This document shows, in pieces, positions 45,719-57,710 of a DNA stretch of 64,000 nt. How positions within the stretch are numbered: the stretch's first letter is position 1; the number at the start of each line of letters is the position of its first letter. The stretch is taken from positions 2,232,001-2,296,000 of the forward strand of contig WHVD01000001.1 of assembly GCA_015178975.1 (NCBI GenBank), read 5' to 3'. The stretch is from Hysterangium stoloniferum. Its lineage: Eukaryota > Basidiomycota > Agaricomycetes > Hysterangiales > Hysterangiaceae. A program made the translations under genes and the position numbers. The notes under the pieces are model-generated. The model saw nothing but the letters and a program-made list of their open reading frames with translations. It did not search any database and was not told the DNA's origin.

Positions 45719-45976
45719 GTGGGATCAGTACGTCCCAGCATTGTGCAGACCTTACCCATCATGGATACACAGGACCCACTTACACAGGTGTTGACAGAAA
45801 TTTTGACGGTGACAATGGTCGCTGTCTGTGACAGTGCACGTCAAGGTGTACAGCTGGCATGGGATCTGCACATGGGACACCTGGAGACCATGCATTGTCA
45901 GTTGCTTGAGGCACAACTGTTAAAATCTGCTAGCCTAGGTTTCACAGTACGAGGACTCTCTACTGTTGGAGTGTAG
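45719..45976 (+). CDS. Hypothetical ORF (85 codons)
   Basis: Open reading with LTEILTVTMVAVCDSARQGV and MGHLETMHCQLLEAQLL, helical in character. It may be the N-terminal part of the same transcript as 46317-46793; both precede a solo LTR. No family recognised; a retroelement gag-like origin is possible. Confidence 0.3.
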   Translation: MGSVRPSIVQTLPIMDTQDPLTQVLTEILTVTMVAVCDSARQGVQLAWDLHMGHLETMHCQLLEAQLLKSASLGFTVRGLSTVGV

Positions 45977-46316
45977 CCACTTAAGAGTAGAGCGGGTAGA
46001 TGCTAAGCTGGTGATATTGCTAGGCTTTCAGATGAGGGATATACTCCTTATCTGAACTAACTATATACTAGTATACATGGTCTGTCCACTGGTCTGTGCA
46101 CGATGGTGTGCTACGGATCTAGTGAACTCTAACTAAATATAACAATCACATGTGTGAACCGGCCAGAACCTATACAGTCACAAGACGAGATATGAGATTA
46201 CGATTAATCACATTATCATATTCTAACAACAACAGCATACCAACAGGCCACAAACCACCCCTACGGTTAAGCCTCGTAACAGGGAACGGAGCCAGGCCTG
46301 GAGAGAGCGATGCCAA

Positions 46317-46793
46317 ATGCCACTAGTAGAAAGGTTGTCTCCATACCCCGACAGCTCCTATAGGCCTCCGATGATGCACCAAAAGCATGGTTCGCACTCT
46401 GTCCGTCCCAAGATAACACCACGTAAGACCACCCCTATGCAGTCAGGACCATCTCTCTTGCACTACCTGAGCTCTGGATCTGACCAGGGGAGACATTCCC
46501 AGCTCACTAACTTGGCAATGAGGGGCATTGGAGGATGCAGGCCAGAAGTAGAAACACCTATTCCGTGCAGGGAGGTGTTCGAGGCACAAAGGAGCGAAGA
46601 GTGTGTCGAGGGCATGGAGGTTGATGTAAGGGGAGAGGGAGGCTATTGGAGCAACGATCTAGATGAGCTGGAGCAGAGGGTGTTAGAATTGCATAGTTGG
46701 CCAGTCTGTGATACTGTGCACACTGCTTTGCAGTGTGGGAGGGTGGGTGTAACGGAAGCAGACTGGGTAGTGGACTTCAAATCGGGCGGGTAA
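46317..46793 (+). CDS. Hypothetical ORF (158 codons)
   Basis: Pro/Ser-rich start, then an acidic helical part (SNDLDELEQRVLELHSWP) and the ending ADWVVDFKSGG. No known domain recognised. The interval 45510-46860 is single-copy in the window, so it could be a host gene fragment or unrelated mobile DNA. Confidence 0.35.
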   Translation: MPLVERLSPYPDSSYRPPMMHQKHGSHSVRPKITPRKTTPMQSGPSLLHYLSSGSDQGRHSQLTNLAMRGIGGCRPEVETPIPCREVFEAQRSEECVEGMEVDVRGEGGYWSNDLDELEQRVLELHSWPVCDTVHTALQCGRVGVTEADWVVDFKSGG

Positions 46794-46894
46794 CTGCCCT
46801 AGTCTTAGATGGTAAGGAGTAAAAAAAGAGGACACTAGAAGTTTTCGATCATTATAGGGTTTCAGGCTTATTAGATGTCATTAGGGGATGTAGC

Positions 46895-47710
46895 TGTTAG
46901 GATACGTACAGGGCGGGTCTCTGGAGAAACCCATGGGATATCTGGTAGGACTTGGCTTCAGCTTATAGGCTGCGCCCTCGCTAGATCATGTTGTCCAATT
47001 TCGAACAGGCAGACAGGAATCCCGGGGAGTCTGGGTGGGGTTCGTGGGTCGTAGGTCGTAGGTCAGAGGTCGTGGGTCATAAGTTGAGATAGTTGAGAGA
47101 GGTAGATGTGCCGGAGCCCGTGGGCTCCGACTAGTGAGAGCGATGTGAATCAAGCAAGGGTTTAGAGTGGAAAATGGATTAGATTACTGGGGGGAATCTA
47201 AGCTAATTTTCTGACTGGATTGTATGTACAACATCTGCCAGTTTATATAGACTGTGGAGTGAATGACATACCAAATCCAGTAATGACAAAACGAAACTAA
47301 CAAAACATAAAATGGGAATAATAAACACCAAATTGGTGTTAGGAACGGGATGGAATGGAGCAGAGTCCGAATCGTGACAAAGCATAACCCATAATGGGAA
47401 ACAGAGTGGGAGTGGAGTCCTAAATCGTGACAGGTCATTTGACTAAAACGGGAATGGGGCTCAATTAGAGTGGTGACGGGATTCTGAGTGGGGTCCGGTG
47501 ACTGATGCGTGGGACGAAGATGGACATAGACAGAGTCGGAGTCCGGGGGAAGTCCAGTGACTGATATGTGTTGTAATGAGGTCGAAATGTAACAAGTCTT
47601 GACATACGGAGTCCAGGCGGGAAATCCTATAAACAGACAATTGGTGCGTGTAGGGCGTTGTGGCATACAGGTTAGTGCCCGGAGTCTGGCGGGATTGTCC
47701 GGTCGTAACA
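46895..47710 (+). mobile_element. Solo LTR family A (816 bp), TSD GTAGC
   Basis: It starts TGTTAGGATACG, ends CGGTCGTAACA and is flanked by GTAGC at 46890-46894 and 47711-47715. It includes the GGACTTGGCTTCAGCTTATAGGC-type block and short tandem GGTCGTAGGTC motifs at 47040-47090. CpG-rich, so probably a younger insertion than the copies at 10006 and 13019. Confidence 0.92.
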
Positions 47711-48575
47711 GTAGCTTACTATGACCAGCGTAAATAGGTGAACCCCCCACTAGTTAGAGTAGACTTTTTTGAATTGGAGCCTATCACGTGTTCCTCTTCT
47801 TAAGAGCTCATTGAAGGATTATGCTATCTTGCGAAGCTGAACCTTACATAGGGGTTACATAAGGCCTATTTGTATTTATTTATTCTTATCCATTTACAAC
47901 GAGTACTGCCACCTCACTCAGACAAACGGAAAGTTATACGGTCTAGGAACAGCACCATGAAAACTTTAACATCATCTCATTCTGAAGGGTGGCCTTATTT
48001 CTCCCATATGAATGCATTGCCGACCAATTTCAGTGATTGCCGCTACAATGAAATTCACCCCTGACTGCTGAACTGATCAATCTAACATTAGGTAATCAAA
48101 GATTCATGATACTTGTGTTTTGACAAGTATTTAGCAAAGAGGTGTAAAATCTCTTGCACTAATATATGAAATAAAGTTGAAATATTCAGATAAAATATAT
48201 TAGCTTTATTGTTTTGCATGATCTGGCCTATTCAACAATATCCCATTAGAGATGCAAAACGCCTTCTGCCACACTCAACAACCTTGCAATGTTTGAACGG
48301 GAAATATTGTTTGTGGGCCTCTCACACTACAGCATGTGCGGGGCACATGACGCAGGACCAAAAGTGCCTCGAACAATGCTAACCAACAACAAACAAACCA
48401 AACACAGCGACGCGTCCTGGCAACTTAGCATTTGATCAGGAACCGATGTTTCAGCAAAGCCTTCGCATGGGCACCTCATTCAGAACGTCTGGGCTCATAT
48501 AGAGTTGAACTGTTCTCAACAGATACTACTACTCTATATTGTGAGACTGTGATCTTTATTGTTTCATGGTAAATC
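47711..48575. repeat. Duplicated flank segment
   Basis: Parts match 500-835 and 45080-45300 (GGTGGCCTTATTTC, GCCTCGAACAATGCTAAC). No intact gene is visible; it leads into the deubiquitinase copy 3. Confidence 0.55.
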
Positions 48576-48649
48576 ATTACCAATCTTGACAGTTAGTTGC
48601 AGGTTAGAAAATAATATCCCATCGATTCTTCTCTGATCCGAATCCTGCA

Positions 48650-49186
48650 TGTTTCAGTGGTGCTTTATCGTGAGACATTCATCATTATGTTCACAGCAAA
48701 TGTATATGGATTGCATGTATGCGTGTATGCGTGCATTTACTCTTTATATAACGTACATCCCACATCCTCCATCATAGCTATCTACTCCACAGATGGTTCA
48801 GGCCCACTATCACTTGCCGGTGCAACTTTCGACTGCACCGAAGGATTATTGCTGCCTGTAATGACAAAAGAAAGATGGGCGAACGACGGTGTCTAATATC
48901 ATCAATGACACACCCAGAACTTCTACATGTCCAATCAACCACAACAACCGCCTTCCCAGTAGCAAATAATGCCTGCTGACAACGATCGGTAGGGAATGGC
49001 TGCGAACGGGGCGGCATTGAAGATTGGGAGGGAGGGGGCTTTTGTACGGGAGAGGCCGGAGTTAAGCCAGGCAATGGAAGGCGCAAGGAGCTGTTGGGTG
49101 CAGGTACAGGCCTGGGTGAGAAAGGATAGGGGATAGTATATGCAGAAGGTTGGAAGTGTGCATATTGACTGGAGGGTGGATGTCAT
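48650..49186 (-). pseudogene. USP block II, copy 3, 3' part
   Basis: The minus strand shows the linker AWLNSGLSRTKAPSLPIF (about 49080-49025) and the UBA-like region near 48985-48930. It is separated from its 5' part (50620-50960) by the insertion at 49187-50616. Confidence 0.55.
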
Positions 49187-50616
49187 GTAGGGAGTCTCAC
49201 TCCCTTACACCTCCCGGGGACTTGAATGTTGACCATCCCTGGTCAACCTACTCATTAGAATTTGAAGGGGAGTAAGGTGAAGCATGGTGTAATGTTGCAT
49301 GTGTGCAGAAGGGGAGGGTGGCGGCAGTGATTAATGAATGGCAGGCCCAACAAGTTGCGTCGAGGGGTCAACAGAGGTGAGTCACAGCATTGTGGACAGA
49401 TGTGATGAACGTGTTGCAGTGTTGCAGACAGACACAATGAGTGTGCCGAGGATGGACACATGGGAACAGACATGATGACACGCTGACACGCCGAAGTGGA
49501 GAGCCGAAGTGGAGAGCCAGAAGTTGTCGCACTGAGGATGTTGAGTGACACGGCGGTACTCAGACAATGGAACAGATGCAATTCACAGACGTCGAGGGAC
49601 GGACAGATGTGGTGAGTGCCTGACGTTGAGATGAATGCGACAAGTGCCCCGAAAGTGGACAGACATGAACAGATGCGATAACGTGCCGAAGTGGAGGTGG
49701 ATGCTGAAAGGGATGTTCGAAGGGTGGCAAATGGGACTGATGCGACGCGATGGGACATGATGCAATGAGTGTGTCAAGGGATGGACAGACGCGATCAGTG
49801 CACCGAGGGAGGACAGATGTGATGAGTATGCCAAGGAAAGGATAGACACAATGAATGAACATGATGTGTCGAAAATTGAACAGGACGCTTTGGAAGGGGC
49901 ATTGACAATTTGGAAGGGGTGTCAACGATTTGGAAGGGGTGTTGACGATTTGAAGGGGTTTCGACGATTGGGCAAGGGCCTCGACGACTTGAACAGCGGT
50001 GTAGAAGGGCAGACACAATGAAATGCCGACGTCAAAGGGGACGGGCAGACGTGGGGAGATGCCAAAGAGATGGCGTGGACTGACACGTCGAAAAGTGGAT
50101 TGGAGATGCCGTATAATGCACTCGACACGCAAATGAACATGGAGTGGCCAAAAGTTAAAGAGTCTTCGCATATGATGATAGCTGTAATAAGGGTTTGTGC
50201 AAATGGTGGACAGACTAGTCCAGAGACAGACAATAGAGGAGATGACAGACAGACAGAAGACAGACAGAAGACAGACAGATGGAAGACAGACAGACGAGAG
50301 GACAGACTGATGAAAAGCAGACACTGGTATGTGAAAGAGGGACTCTTAATCTTAAGGCAAGGTTTGATGAAGAGTGGGGCTCCAATATGTAAGACTAGTA
50401 TCTGCTGCAGGTGCAGACAGACACTAGAATGAGTGATGAGGAATAAACCACTACTGTATTGAAATCCACATGTACATAATATATATTAGTGGAGAACAAT
50501 GGGATGTGGACTACAATGGGATGTGGACTACAATAGGATATGGACTACAATAGGATGTGGACAACAATAGAACTAATTATTACCAAATCACAGTGTAGGG
50601 AGTCTCACTCCCTTAC
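49187..50616. mobile_element. 1.43-kb insertion bounded by 23-bp direct repeats, minisatellite-rich
   Basis: GTAGGGAGTCTCACTCCCTT is present at both borders (about 49186 and 50594). About 75 bp of host sequence (CTGGGTGAGAAAGGATAGGG through GGAGGGTGGATG) is found on both sides, at 49110-49186 and 50627-50697. The interior is made of degenerate repeats: about 30-bp units with GACAGAYRYGATGAG (49380-49850), a 21-bp repeat GGTGTTGACGATTTGGAAGG (49875-49985), (GACA)n (50225-50315) and a 17-bp GGGATGTGGACTACAAT (50505-50575). A long minus-strand reading (254 codons) is low-complexity and probably not a gene. Confidence 0.65.
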
Positions 50617-50619
50617 AGT

Positions 50620-50960
50620 ACAGACCTGGGTGAGAAAGGATAGGGGATAGTATATGTGGAAGGCTGGAAGTGTGCTATTGATTGGAGGGTGGATGCTATG
50701 TCGCAACTGCTTCCTAGTTCCCTGAGTCCTTCTTGAGAGAATACATGCTCGAACCCATTGGGCGAGTATGATGTACCTTAGGATGACTCGACTCTTCGAG
50801 GACTGGCCTCCCTCCTTGTCTATGACACGTGTTGAAGGGAGAATAACCACCACTAACCACCACTGACCACATTTTGTAGGCACCCACCTCACGTGCAGTA
50901 CATTTGTCGCATGTACAACAAAGATGTCAGGGAAAGCCGCAACACGTGCACGTCTGGAAA
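50620..50960 (-). pseudogene. USP block II, copy 3, 5' part
   Basis: Minus-strand Cys box LRELGSSCDIAS near 50730-50695. Unlike the other block II copies this one keeps Cys. The preceding WVPTK-like exon is near 50890-50870. The frame is broken. Confidence 0.6.
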
Positions 50961-50999
50961 CACATCCACGACCTGGTCGGTATCAGTCTATAGTACTGA

Positions 51000-51850
51000 G
51001 ACGACACTATGAAAGTTCACGTCTGCGGTGGAACCCCTGCCTCGCACCGCGGGCACCAATACTCAACCGCAGGTTTACCCATCCTGTTCCCTACGCACAC
51101 ACGCAGCTTCCCCGCGCATACAACACCTCTCTAAAGCCGGGATCGGATACCCACGCTCAAATCATCATGCTGGTCCACAAGCTAGCGCACACACCCTTGC
51201 AATACATACACAGTAACTCTTGTTCCACCTCAAAGTAGAGGATGGCAGTAGGGTCCGGCTTCGGGACGTGTGTTTAGCGTGTTGACGCAGGACTTTCAGA
51301 ATATATATGCGAAGAACTCTTGCGCGTCTTCCTGTTTCGTCATCGAGAATTTTTCGTGGATTCTTCCGATGAGGGATTTGAACATGGTGGGTTTGATGGG
51401 TTCTTGGAGTACGGACAGTGGCTTCGAGGACGAGGGGATCACCGTGGATGGCATTGGTTCAACGGCCTCACCAGCACTTCGACGAGGGTAGGGACACCGG
51501 CGGTGTGAGAGGGGAAATGGCTGCGAGGGTGCGATAACCAGTCTGAGCGCATTCAGTCCGCTATCTTGCGCATCTGAAAGTCAAAATAGGATATGGGGAG
51601 CTCTTCGGTGCAGGAACAGGCGCAGGTGAGAAAGGATCAGGGATGGTATGTGCGGGAGGCTGGAAGTGTGAGCATCGATGTTGATGCCATGTAGCAGCTG
51701 TTTCCGAGATTACGGAGTCCCGTCAGTCTTGCAGGGGAGACAGGGTCGAAAGCATTACACGAGTATGACGGACCTCAGGATGATTCGACTCGTCAAGAAA
51801 TGACCTCGTTCCTTGTCCATGACAAGCCCAATATCTCACTGTCGGCATAC
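51000..51850 (-). pseudogene. USP block I, copy 3
   Basis: The best preserved Cys box: LTGLRNLGNSCYMAS at about 51730-51685 with an upstream intron GTCCGTCATAC to CTGCAAG, then FDFQMRKIADRI near 51590-51555. IKPTMFKSLIGRIHEKFSMT with KQEDAQEFF follows near 51400-51315. A stop follows the Cys box exon (after RTYHP), so a full enzyme is not encoded without further splicing. Confidence 0.7.
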
Positions 51851-51859
51851 ACTCATAAT

Positions 51860-52340
51860 TGTCCTTCTCCGTGTCCTCGAAAGTAGCAAGGTTCTTGAGC
51901 GGCGGTCCGCTACTGTTCTATCACCAACGCCACCAACTCAATCATCAAAACTTCCCTGTTCATACTCAGCTGCTCACAGAAGAAAAAAAACACCCTACTC
52001 ACTCGTTCCGGGTTCGGTTCCAGCATGCTCTTCACATACACGGATACCCAAGCATCCCATAATGCAGCTGCACATGCATCCGCATCACATCGCCCCCCAC
52101 ACACTCTCTATCCAAGCACGGGAGGCACACGTCGATGCCTTCAAGTAGATCCTATTAGATCGCGTGGTTGGGGCGTAAGCATAATAAGTAAAATATCATG
52201 TCCATTGGAAGAACGGAGGACATACTTCTTTGTCCAAGCACTGTGGTGTTTCTTCTCTCTGAAAAGAGTCTGAAAGACGACTGGGAATGCGAGAAAGTCT
52301 GGGAGGAAGAATGAGCGCAAGACGCAGGACTCCAGCACAT
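51860..52340 (-). other. Conserved block D, copy 3
   Basis: Near-identical to 39740-40211 (GRCDADACAAALWDAWVSVY, donor GTGAGTAGGG). Function unknown. Confidence 0.4.
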
Positions 52341-53448
52341 GTTACGCGATGTCACACAGTTACGGCGAAGAACTACTTTTTTTGTAGTTATTTTTGAAAA
52401 TTAACATTCACGTATTCTTACATCTTCTGTCACAATTTAATTATGGGCAGAGCTCCAGAGCTCCAGTAAATAAAGGGCTTTTGTATCACAGAATGATATA
52501 GCTAGACCTGACGGGAAAATGTTCGATGGGTGTGATCGTGTCCGAGTTTAATCCTCCTCCCATTTGCACCTAGGTAGCTGAAAATAACGTATCCACCTTG
52601 TTCAAGACGTTAATGCTATTAAATAAGGACAACATCGACGCTTACGAGTCTCGCTCAAATACCGTGTCCGGCCACACAGGGTCATTTATCCAACTGGGCT
52701 CCGCATCATAAGAAGCGCGCAACTGCACATCTAGGACAGCCCCCCCCGAGGGGCTAGAAGTATGACGTGGAGAAGTAGGCTCAAACAGGAATATGGTACG
52801 TGGTTCCACATCTCCGGAGTGACTAGATTACTCTGTCAGGCTCTGACATTGCTGAAGGGGGAAGTGAAACAAACAAATTCTGAGGCATTTCCACAACTAC
52901 TGTTGTCTTAACGTCGTTTACTGTTGTCATAAAGTGGTCAATATCATTCCCAAAAGACTTCTGTGCTTACTGATCATCAACTCGTGTGGAGAGACACCTT
53001 TGATCCCATTTTCTTCCATGTAAAGTGGTGCGTATGCTCTCCACGCTTTCTGCACTTCAGACGACGGGCCTAAGTCTGCGATATAGACACTGGGCCGGCA
53101 GAAAACTTCGATGCTGCCTTCGCCAATATCATAGGTATATCTACGTGGCAGAAAACTGAACAACGATCGGGTCAGTGTGCTAGCTCGAAAAATCCCTTCT
53201 CATTGGTTTTCCACCTCGTATTGTCACACTCTCAGCCTCGTCTAAATATCTAGACCTATGGTTGCCGAGGCGAACACGAACCTTGACTAAGGGTTCTATG
53301 CCGAGAGTATCAGAGAACCACTCATGTAGATTCCCACACACCACAAAATGGCCTGTAACTTTATCCCGATAGCCCACGTCCCACAAAGCGATGGTCCCCA
53401 GATCTCCATTCTCGATACGGCCTTCAATTGATCGTAAAAATCCGAAGT

Positions 53449-53770
53449 TATTATCAATCAAGACCCTATTACATTATACCTGTGACAATCATTATATCTC
53501 AGTCGACGGGTAGATAGGAATCGACTAATATTTTAAGTATGTACCTGTAACAATCATTATATCTAAGTGTAATGAGTATCTAGTTCTGACGGTAAGAGAG
53601 AAAGAAAGCGTACCTCAGTCGACGGGTAGATAGGAATCGACTGAGGTAGCTCTTGGTAGTTTGAGTGTATTTATACGTCTCCGGACAGTGATGCCCGTAA
53701 ATCACATGCTTCTCACTGACTCCCAATTGTATTACATCTTAGAGCATGCGTAAGCCCTCATTTCACAACA
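53449..53770. mobile_element. Solo LTR-like insertion, TSD GAAGT
   Basis: 322 bp inserted in the MLKL-like exon, flanked by GAAGT (53444-53448 and 53771-53775). It ends in CACAACA and starts TATTATCA rather than TG. Two internal copies of CAGTCGACGGGTAGATAGG are present. Confidence 0.8.
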
Positions 53771-53845
53771 GAAGTCCAGTAGTTGATTGGCCAATTGATG
53801 AATGGTGTGCGAGCTTCGAAGTTGTTCTTCCATTAAAGCCGTGCT

Positions 53846-54151
53846 TGTTCTAATACGAAGTCTATAACAATAATACTCAGTCTCGTAGTAAACAAGAACT
53901 GAATTCTATAATGGCTAACCTATAACAATAATACTAATAGAAGTATCAGTACCTAGTTATTGTGCATTATTTAATAAAGATCTACTAACCTCAGTCTCGT
54001 AGTAAACAAGAACTGAGGAAAAACTTTCTAACTCAGACTTACAGCATATATAATGCTTTTGACATCGCATACACAAATGTATGCAGAAGTTGTGGACTGT
54101 AGTGGACCAATACACGCACGTGACACAGACGCGTCGCGTTTTATTCCAACA
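53846..54151. mobile_element. Solo LTR, TSD GTGCT
   Basis: 306 bp beginning TGTTCTAATACG and ending TTCCAACA, flanked by GTGCT (53841-53845 and 54152-54156). Inserted in the same exon as its neighbours. Confidence 0.88.
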
Positions 54152-54173
54152 GTGCTGAGACACCATGAAACTT

Positions 54174-54462
54174 CATGAAATATTATCATTACGTAAGCTA
54201 CCTTTGGTAAGCTGGAATGCAGTGTAGGGTAACTGTATAGTTACATTACACTTATGGATACTATATTAGTATAGAGACTGATCACATAGCCTCTCAGTGA
54301 AGGTTTATCACTCACTGAGAGGTATGCAATTTTCCCTAGTTCTACATTAATAGTTTACTTACTATTAATTCAGTATTATCTAGGTAGATAACAATAGATA
54401 TTATAGTGAAGGTTTATCACTTACTGAGAGTATTATTTAGAACTGCGCAAATAATCTCAACA
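54174..54462. mobile_element. Third LTR-like insertion
   Basis: About 290 bp absent from copies 2 and 5. The flanks suggest an ACTT duplication (54170-54173 and 54462-54465). It contains two copies of GTGAAGGTTTATCACT. Terminal bases are not a clean TG/CA pair, so limits are approximate. Confidence 0.6.
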
Positions 54463-55369
54463 CTTTGGACATGAATAAGTCTACGATGGAGTCGGGTGAT
54501 GATGGATTGATCCTAGAGTGACCGGGATAAATACCGGCATACCATCTCCCATGGTATGGGACACCGCTGCGCAGTGTTCCGGTAAACACAAGCTTCAGAT
54601 GACGGCGATTGGCAGGACAGTCTGTGACAGTCACAATTGAATCACCGGGATTTAAAAACTGAATAGACAAAGTTATCATTGACATCTGATATCAGTGGAA
54701 TTAACGAACAAGGAAGCCAATATCAATTTCGTTGTTTGAACAGAATTCCCCTAATTCCTAATGTCACATTGTCACATCAGCATTTGCGGTAGAGAACGTA
54801 TCAAAGTACATCAAATTGTAAGAATCCCTTTAAAATATATCGCGTTAGCTTGTAAATATCGCAAATAATTTCATTCACCATGTCCCACAGTCCCAAAATG
54901 GTTTCTCTCACATTGAATGATCTAGTGCATTCGAGCCATTTGCATGCGTCCTCTGGTGCAGTGCCTGGATTACGGAAAACTTGGAAAAGTACATTGTCTT
55001 GTGCGTTACTGTAGCCAAAGAACGCAGCAATGCTAGGGTTCCTGAACATGAATGTGATTGGACTACTTGGGCTATTTAGTCTGATGTGTTGCATTCTTAC
55101 CATACATCTCGATAGGAAGTGAGGTCACATTGGAACTATATCAAAAGTGTGATATATTGCAAATAGTTTCTGAAATCCAAACCAGCCAAAAACGGGACTC
55201 ATACCTTTTTGCGTCTCAAATCCCACGTGGGTCTCCCACCTTCATACATTTTGACCAATACCCGCTTACCGTCACTTTCAGTCTTCGCTTCACAAAGTGT
55301 GACACTCCACTGCAAGGTGACTCCATGATTTCCTGCCTTTTCACAGTCATAACAAGGCTGCGACCCGTG

Positions 55370-57085
55370 GGGGGCAAGCCCCCACCATGCTACCACCCTA
55401 CAACTTTACTCGGTCACTTCACAACCTGGTACATCAATAATAACGTCTTCAAATACTTATTTTGTATTACCTTCTGTGACCATGTCATATTGAAGGCTTC
55501 TGTACATTCCAGCTTCCCATTTATTCTCATTCAGAGACTTATTTTAAAGTGATTAAAGTTTAAATTATATACATTTTTACATTTGTAAATTCACTGAACC
55601 TGAAAAACATATGTCAGTCTCCTTTTGGAATCTTGCTGAATACTTAGTCATGGATAATAACATCCTTAAATAATACATATTTGGCTTGGAATAGTATTTT
55701 CATTCTTCCTCAATTTGTTTCTCTTAGAGTGTCAGATGTTTTGTGCCACATTGGACTTCCAACTTCTCATATGGCTGTGATTGCCCTTCCCATGTCATAT
55801 TGGGGACTTCTGTAAATTCTAGCTCCCCATTTATTCTCTTTCATACTCATACCCTACTTTCCTTCCATTCCACTCATTTGTCCATCATTGAATCTTTTAG
55901 TATAAATTATTGTCTTTATCCTACTAATCTCCAGTTCAAACATTGATTTAGAACCTTTCTGTTAAGAACCACATTGTTCAGGTCCCTATGTGTATTTTCA
56001 ACCTACATATACTGTCCTCTGGCATTGTGATACCCAACAACACACCCACTTAATGATTTCCTTTTCCAGCCACTCTATCTCAGTTCTATTCTAATGACAT
56101 TCCATTATTGCTTACATTACTTCACCATATCATTTGCCACCTCAGAGTATTTATCTTTTTTCTATTGTTTTGTATTCCTTTTCTTAATATTCTGTTCAGT
56201 TTCCTGATTTCCTTTATTCTGTTAATATTAAATCTCCATTTTCAGCTCTGTGCTTCCATTTACTTTAGTATAAAACCCCATCATGTACACTACTATCCTT
56301 CAGTTTGAATATTGACTCAGAATACCCATTTGGAATCTCCTTCTCATATTTAGAAGTGCATGCAATAATACCTTGATTTACCTTTTAAGTATTGTTCATA
56401 CTGCTTAATCCTTTTGCTAGTGTCTGGGCCAGACTGAGACTTATGACCCTTTTTTATCTTAGCCTCTGGACCCTTATTTACAGCTAAGTGCCATAATCCA
56501 TCCTGCATTTATACTCCCCTTCTACTCATCTTGTCTGTCATTAAATATTTTAGTATAAATTATTGTCTTATATTCTACTAATCTCCAGTTGAAATATTGA
56601 GTTAGAACCTACCTGTTGGGAACTACATATGTCATTTAGGCCTCTATGTGTGTTTTCAACCTGTACTCTGGCATCTTGACATTGGTATTCCTGATGCAAC
56701 ATCTCTGATGACAGTGTACTGACAACTCACCCACTTAATGACTTGATTTTCTAGCCACTCCATCCCATGTTCCTTCTGATGGCATTCCATTATTCCCTGC
56801 ATGACTTCACCACATCATTTGCCACCTCAGAGTATTTATCTTTTTTCTCTTGTCGTGTATTCCTTTTCTTGACCCTCTGTTCCATTTTCCCAATTTCCTG
56901 TGTCCTGTTAATATAAAATCACCATTTTCAGTCCTCCATGCTTCTATTTACATTCCTATCTTGTATACTACTACCCTTCAGTTTAAATAGTGACTCAGAA
57001 TACCCATTTAGAATCCCCCCCTCATTTATAGAAGCTTATGAAATAATACCTTCATTTATTTTTAAAGTATTGTTCATCCTGCTTG
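55370..57085. repeat. T/C-rich insertion with about 665-bp tandem duplication
   Basis: It separates MLKL-like copy 3 from copy 4. Two related units follow each other (about 55855-56400 and 56520-57075), sharing TTTTAGTATAAATTATTGTC, CTACTAATCTCCAGTT and CCTCAGAGTATTTATCTTTT in the same order. There is no recognisable coding region, and CpG is almost absent. Confidence 0.7.
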
Positions 57086-57710
57086 TGTTGCTGAAGCCCA
57101 AGAACGGGGCAATGCTAGGGTCCCTGAACATGAATAATTGGACTACTTGGACTATTTAATCTGATGTGTTGCATTCTTCCCACAGGTCTTGAAAATGAGG
57201 TAGCGTGGAAACTATATCAAAGTGTGATATGTTGCAAATAGTTTCTGAAATTCAAACCAGCCAGAACAGAACTCGTACCTCTTTGTGTCTCAAATCCCAA
57301 GTGGGTCTCCCGCCTCGTACATTTTGACTAAAACCGGCGTGCCGACACTTTCAGTCTTCGCATCACAAAGTTTAACACTCCACCGCAAGGTGACCTTATG
57401 ATTTCCTGCCTTTTCATAATAATAATCATTGTGGTTCGCGACCGATGAGGTGTGTAACAGTTGCAAGTTCTTCCGTCGATCAAATGCTGTCTCATTACGA
57501 TAAGCTCACGGCCATGATCTTTGAGATGACAAAACGGGCGTACGCGTTCACTAATATCGTTTCTGCCTCCACTCGTGACGGACGACAACGGATCAAGTAC
57601 CATGACGTGGTAAGGGGGATTAGCCATTGCTCGTCTTTCTGCAGTTAGCAATAACGCTGCATCCACCTTCTTCCTCTTTATCGCATGTAGTCCCACATAA
57701 TATTAAATAA
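57086..57710 (-). pseudogene. MLKL-like gene fragment, copy 4
   Basis: Middle exons only: the conserved block around AGGGTCCCTGAACATGAATA (57115-57135) and an exon with MVLDPLSSVTSGGRNDIS near 57620-57545, as in copy 1. The junction to deubiquitinase-unit sequence at 57710 is the same as at 1720, so copies 1 and 4 share a rearrangement. Confidence 0.6.

Larger units (their letters stand above)
52927..55396 (-). pseudogene. MLKL-like gene, copy 3, broken by three LTR insertions
   Basis: The minus strand retains KMYEGGRPTWDLRRKK (about 55245-55200), FFGYSNAQDNVLFQVF (55025-54980), the exon with TVTDCPANRRHLKLVFTGTL (54640-54580), then GHFVVCGNLHEWFSDTLG (53370-53310) and LPRRYTYDIGEGSIEVF (53150-53100). 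The large exon that is open at 41119-41643 is here split by insertions at 53449-53770, 53846-54151 and about 54174-54462. The N-terminal domain is missing, replaced by unrelated DNA from 55370. Confidence 0.7.

Noticed and set aside
49560..50324. A 254-codon minus-strand reading with Cys/Ser/His-rich composition
   Set aside because: It runs through several kinds of minisatellite and has no domain; composition follows the GACAGA-type repeats.
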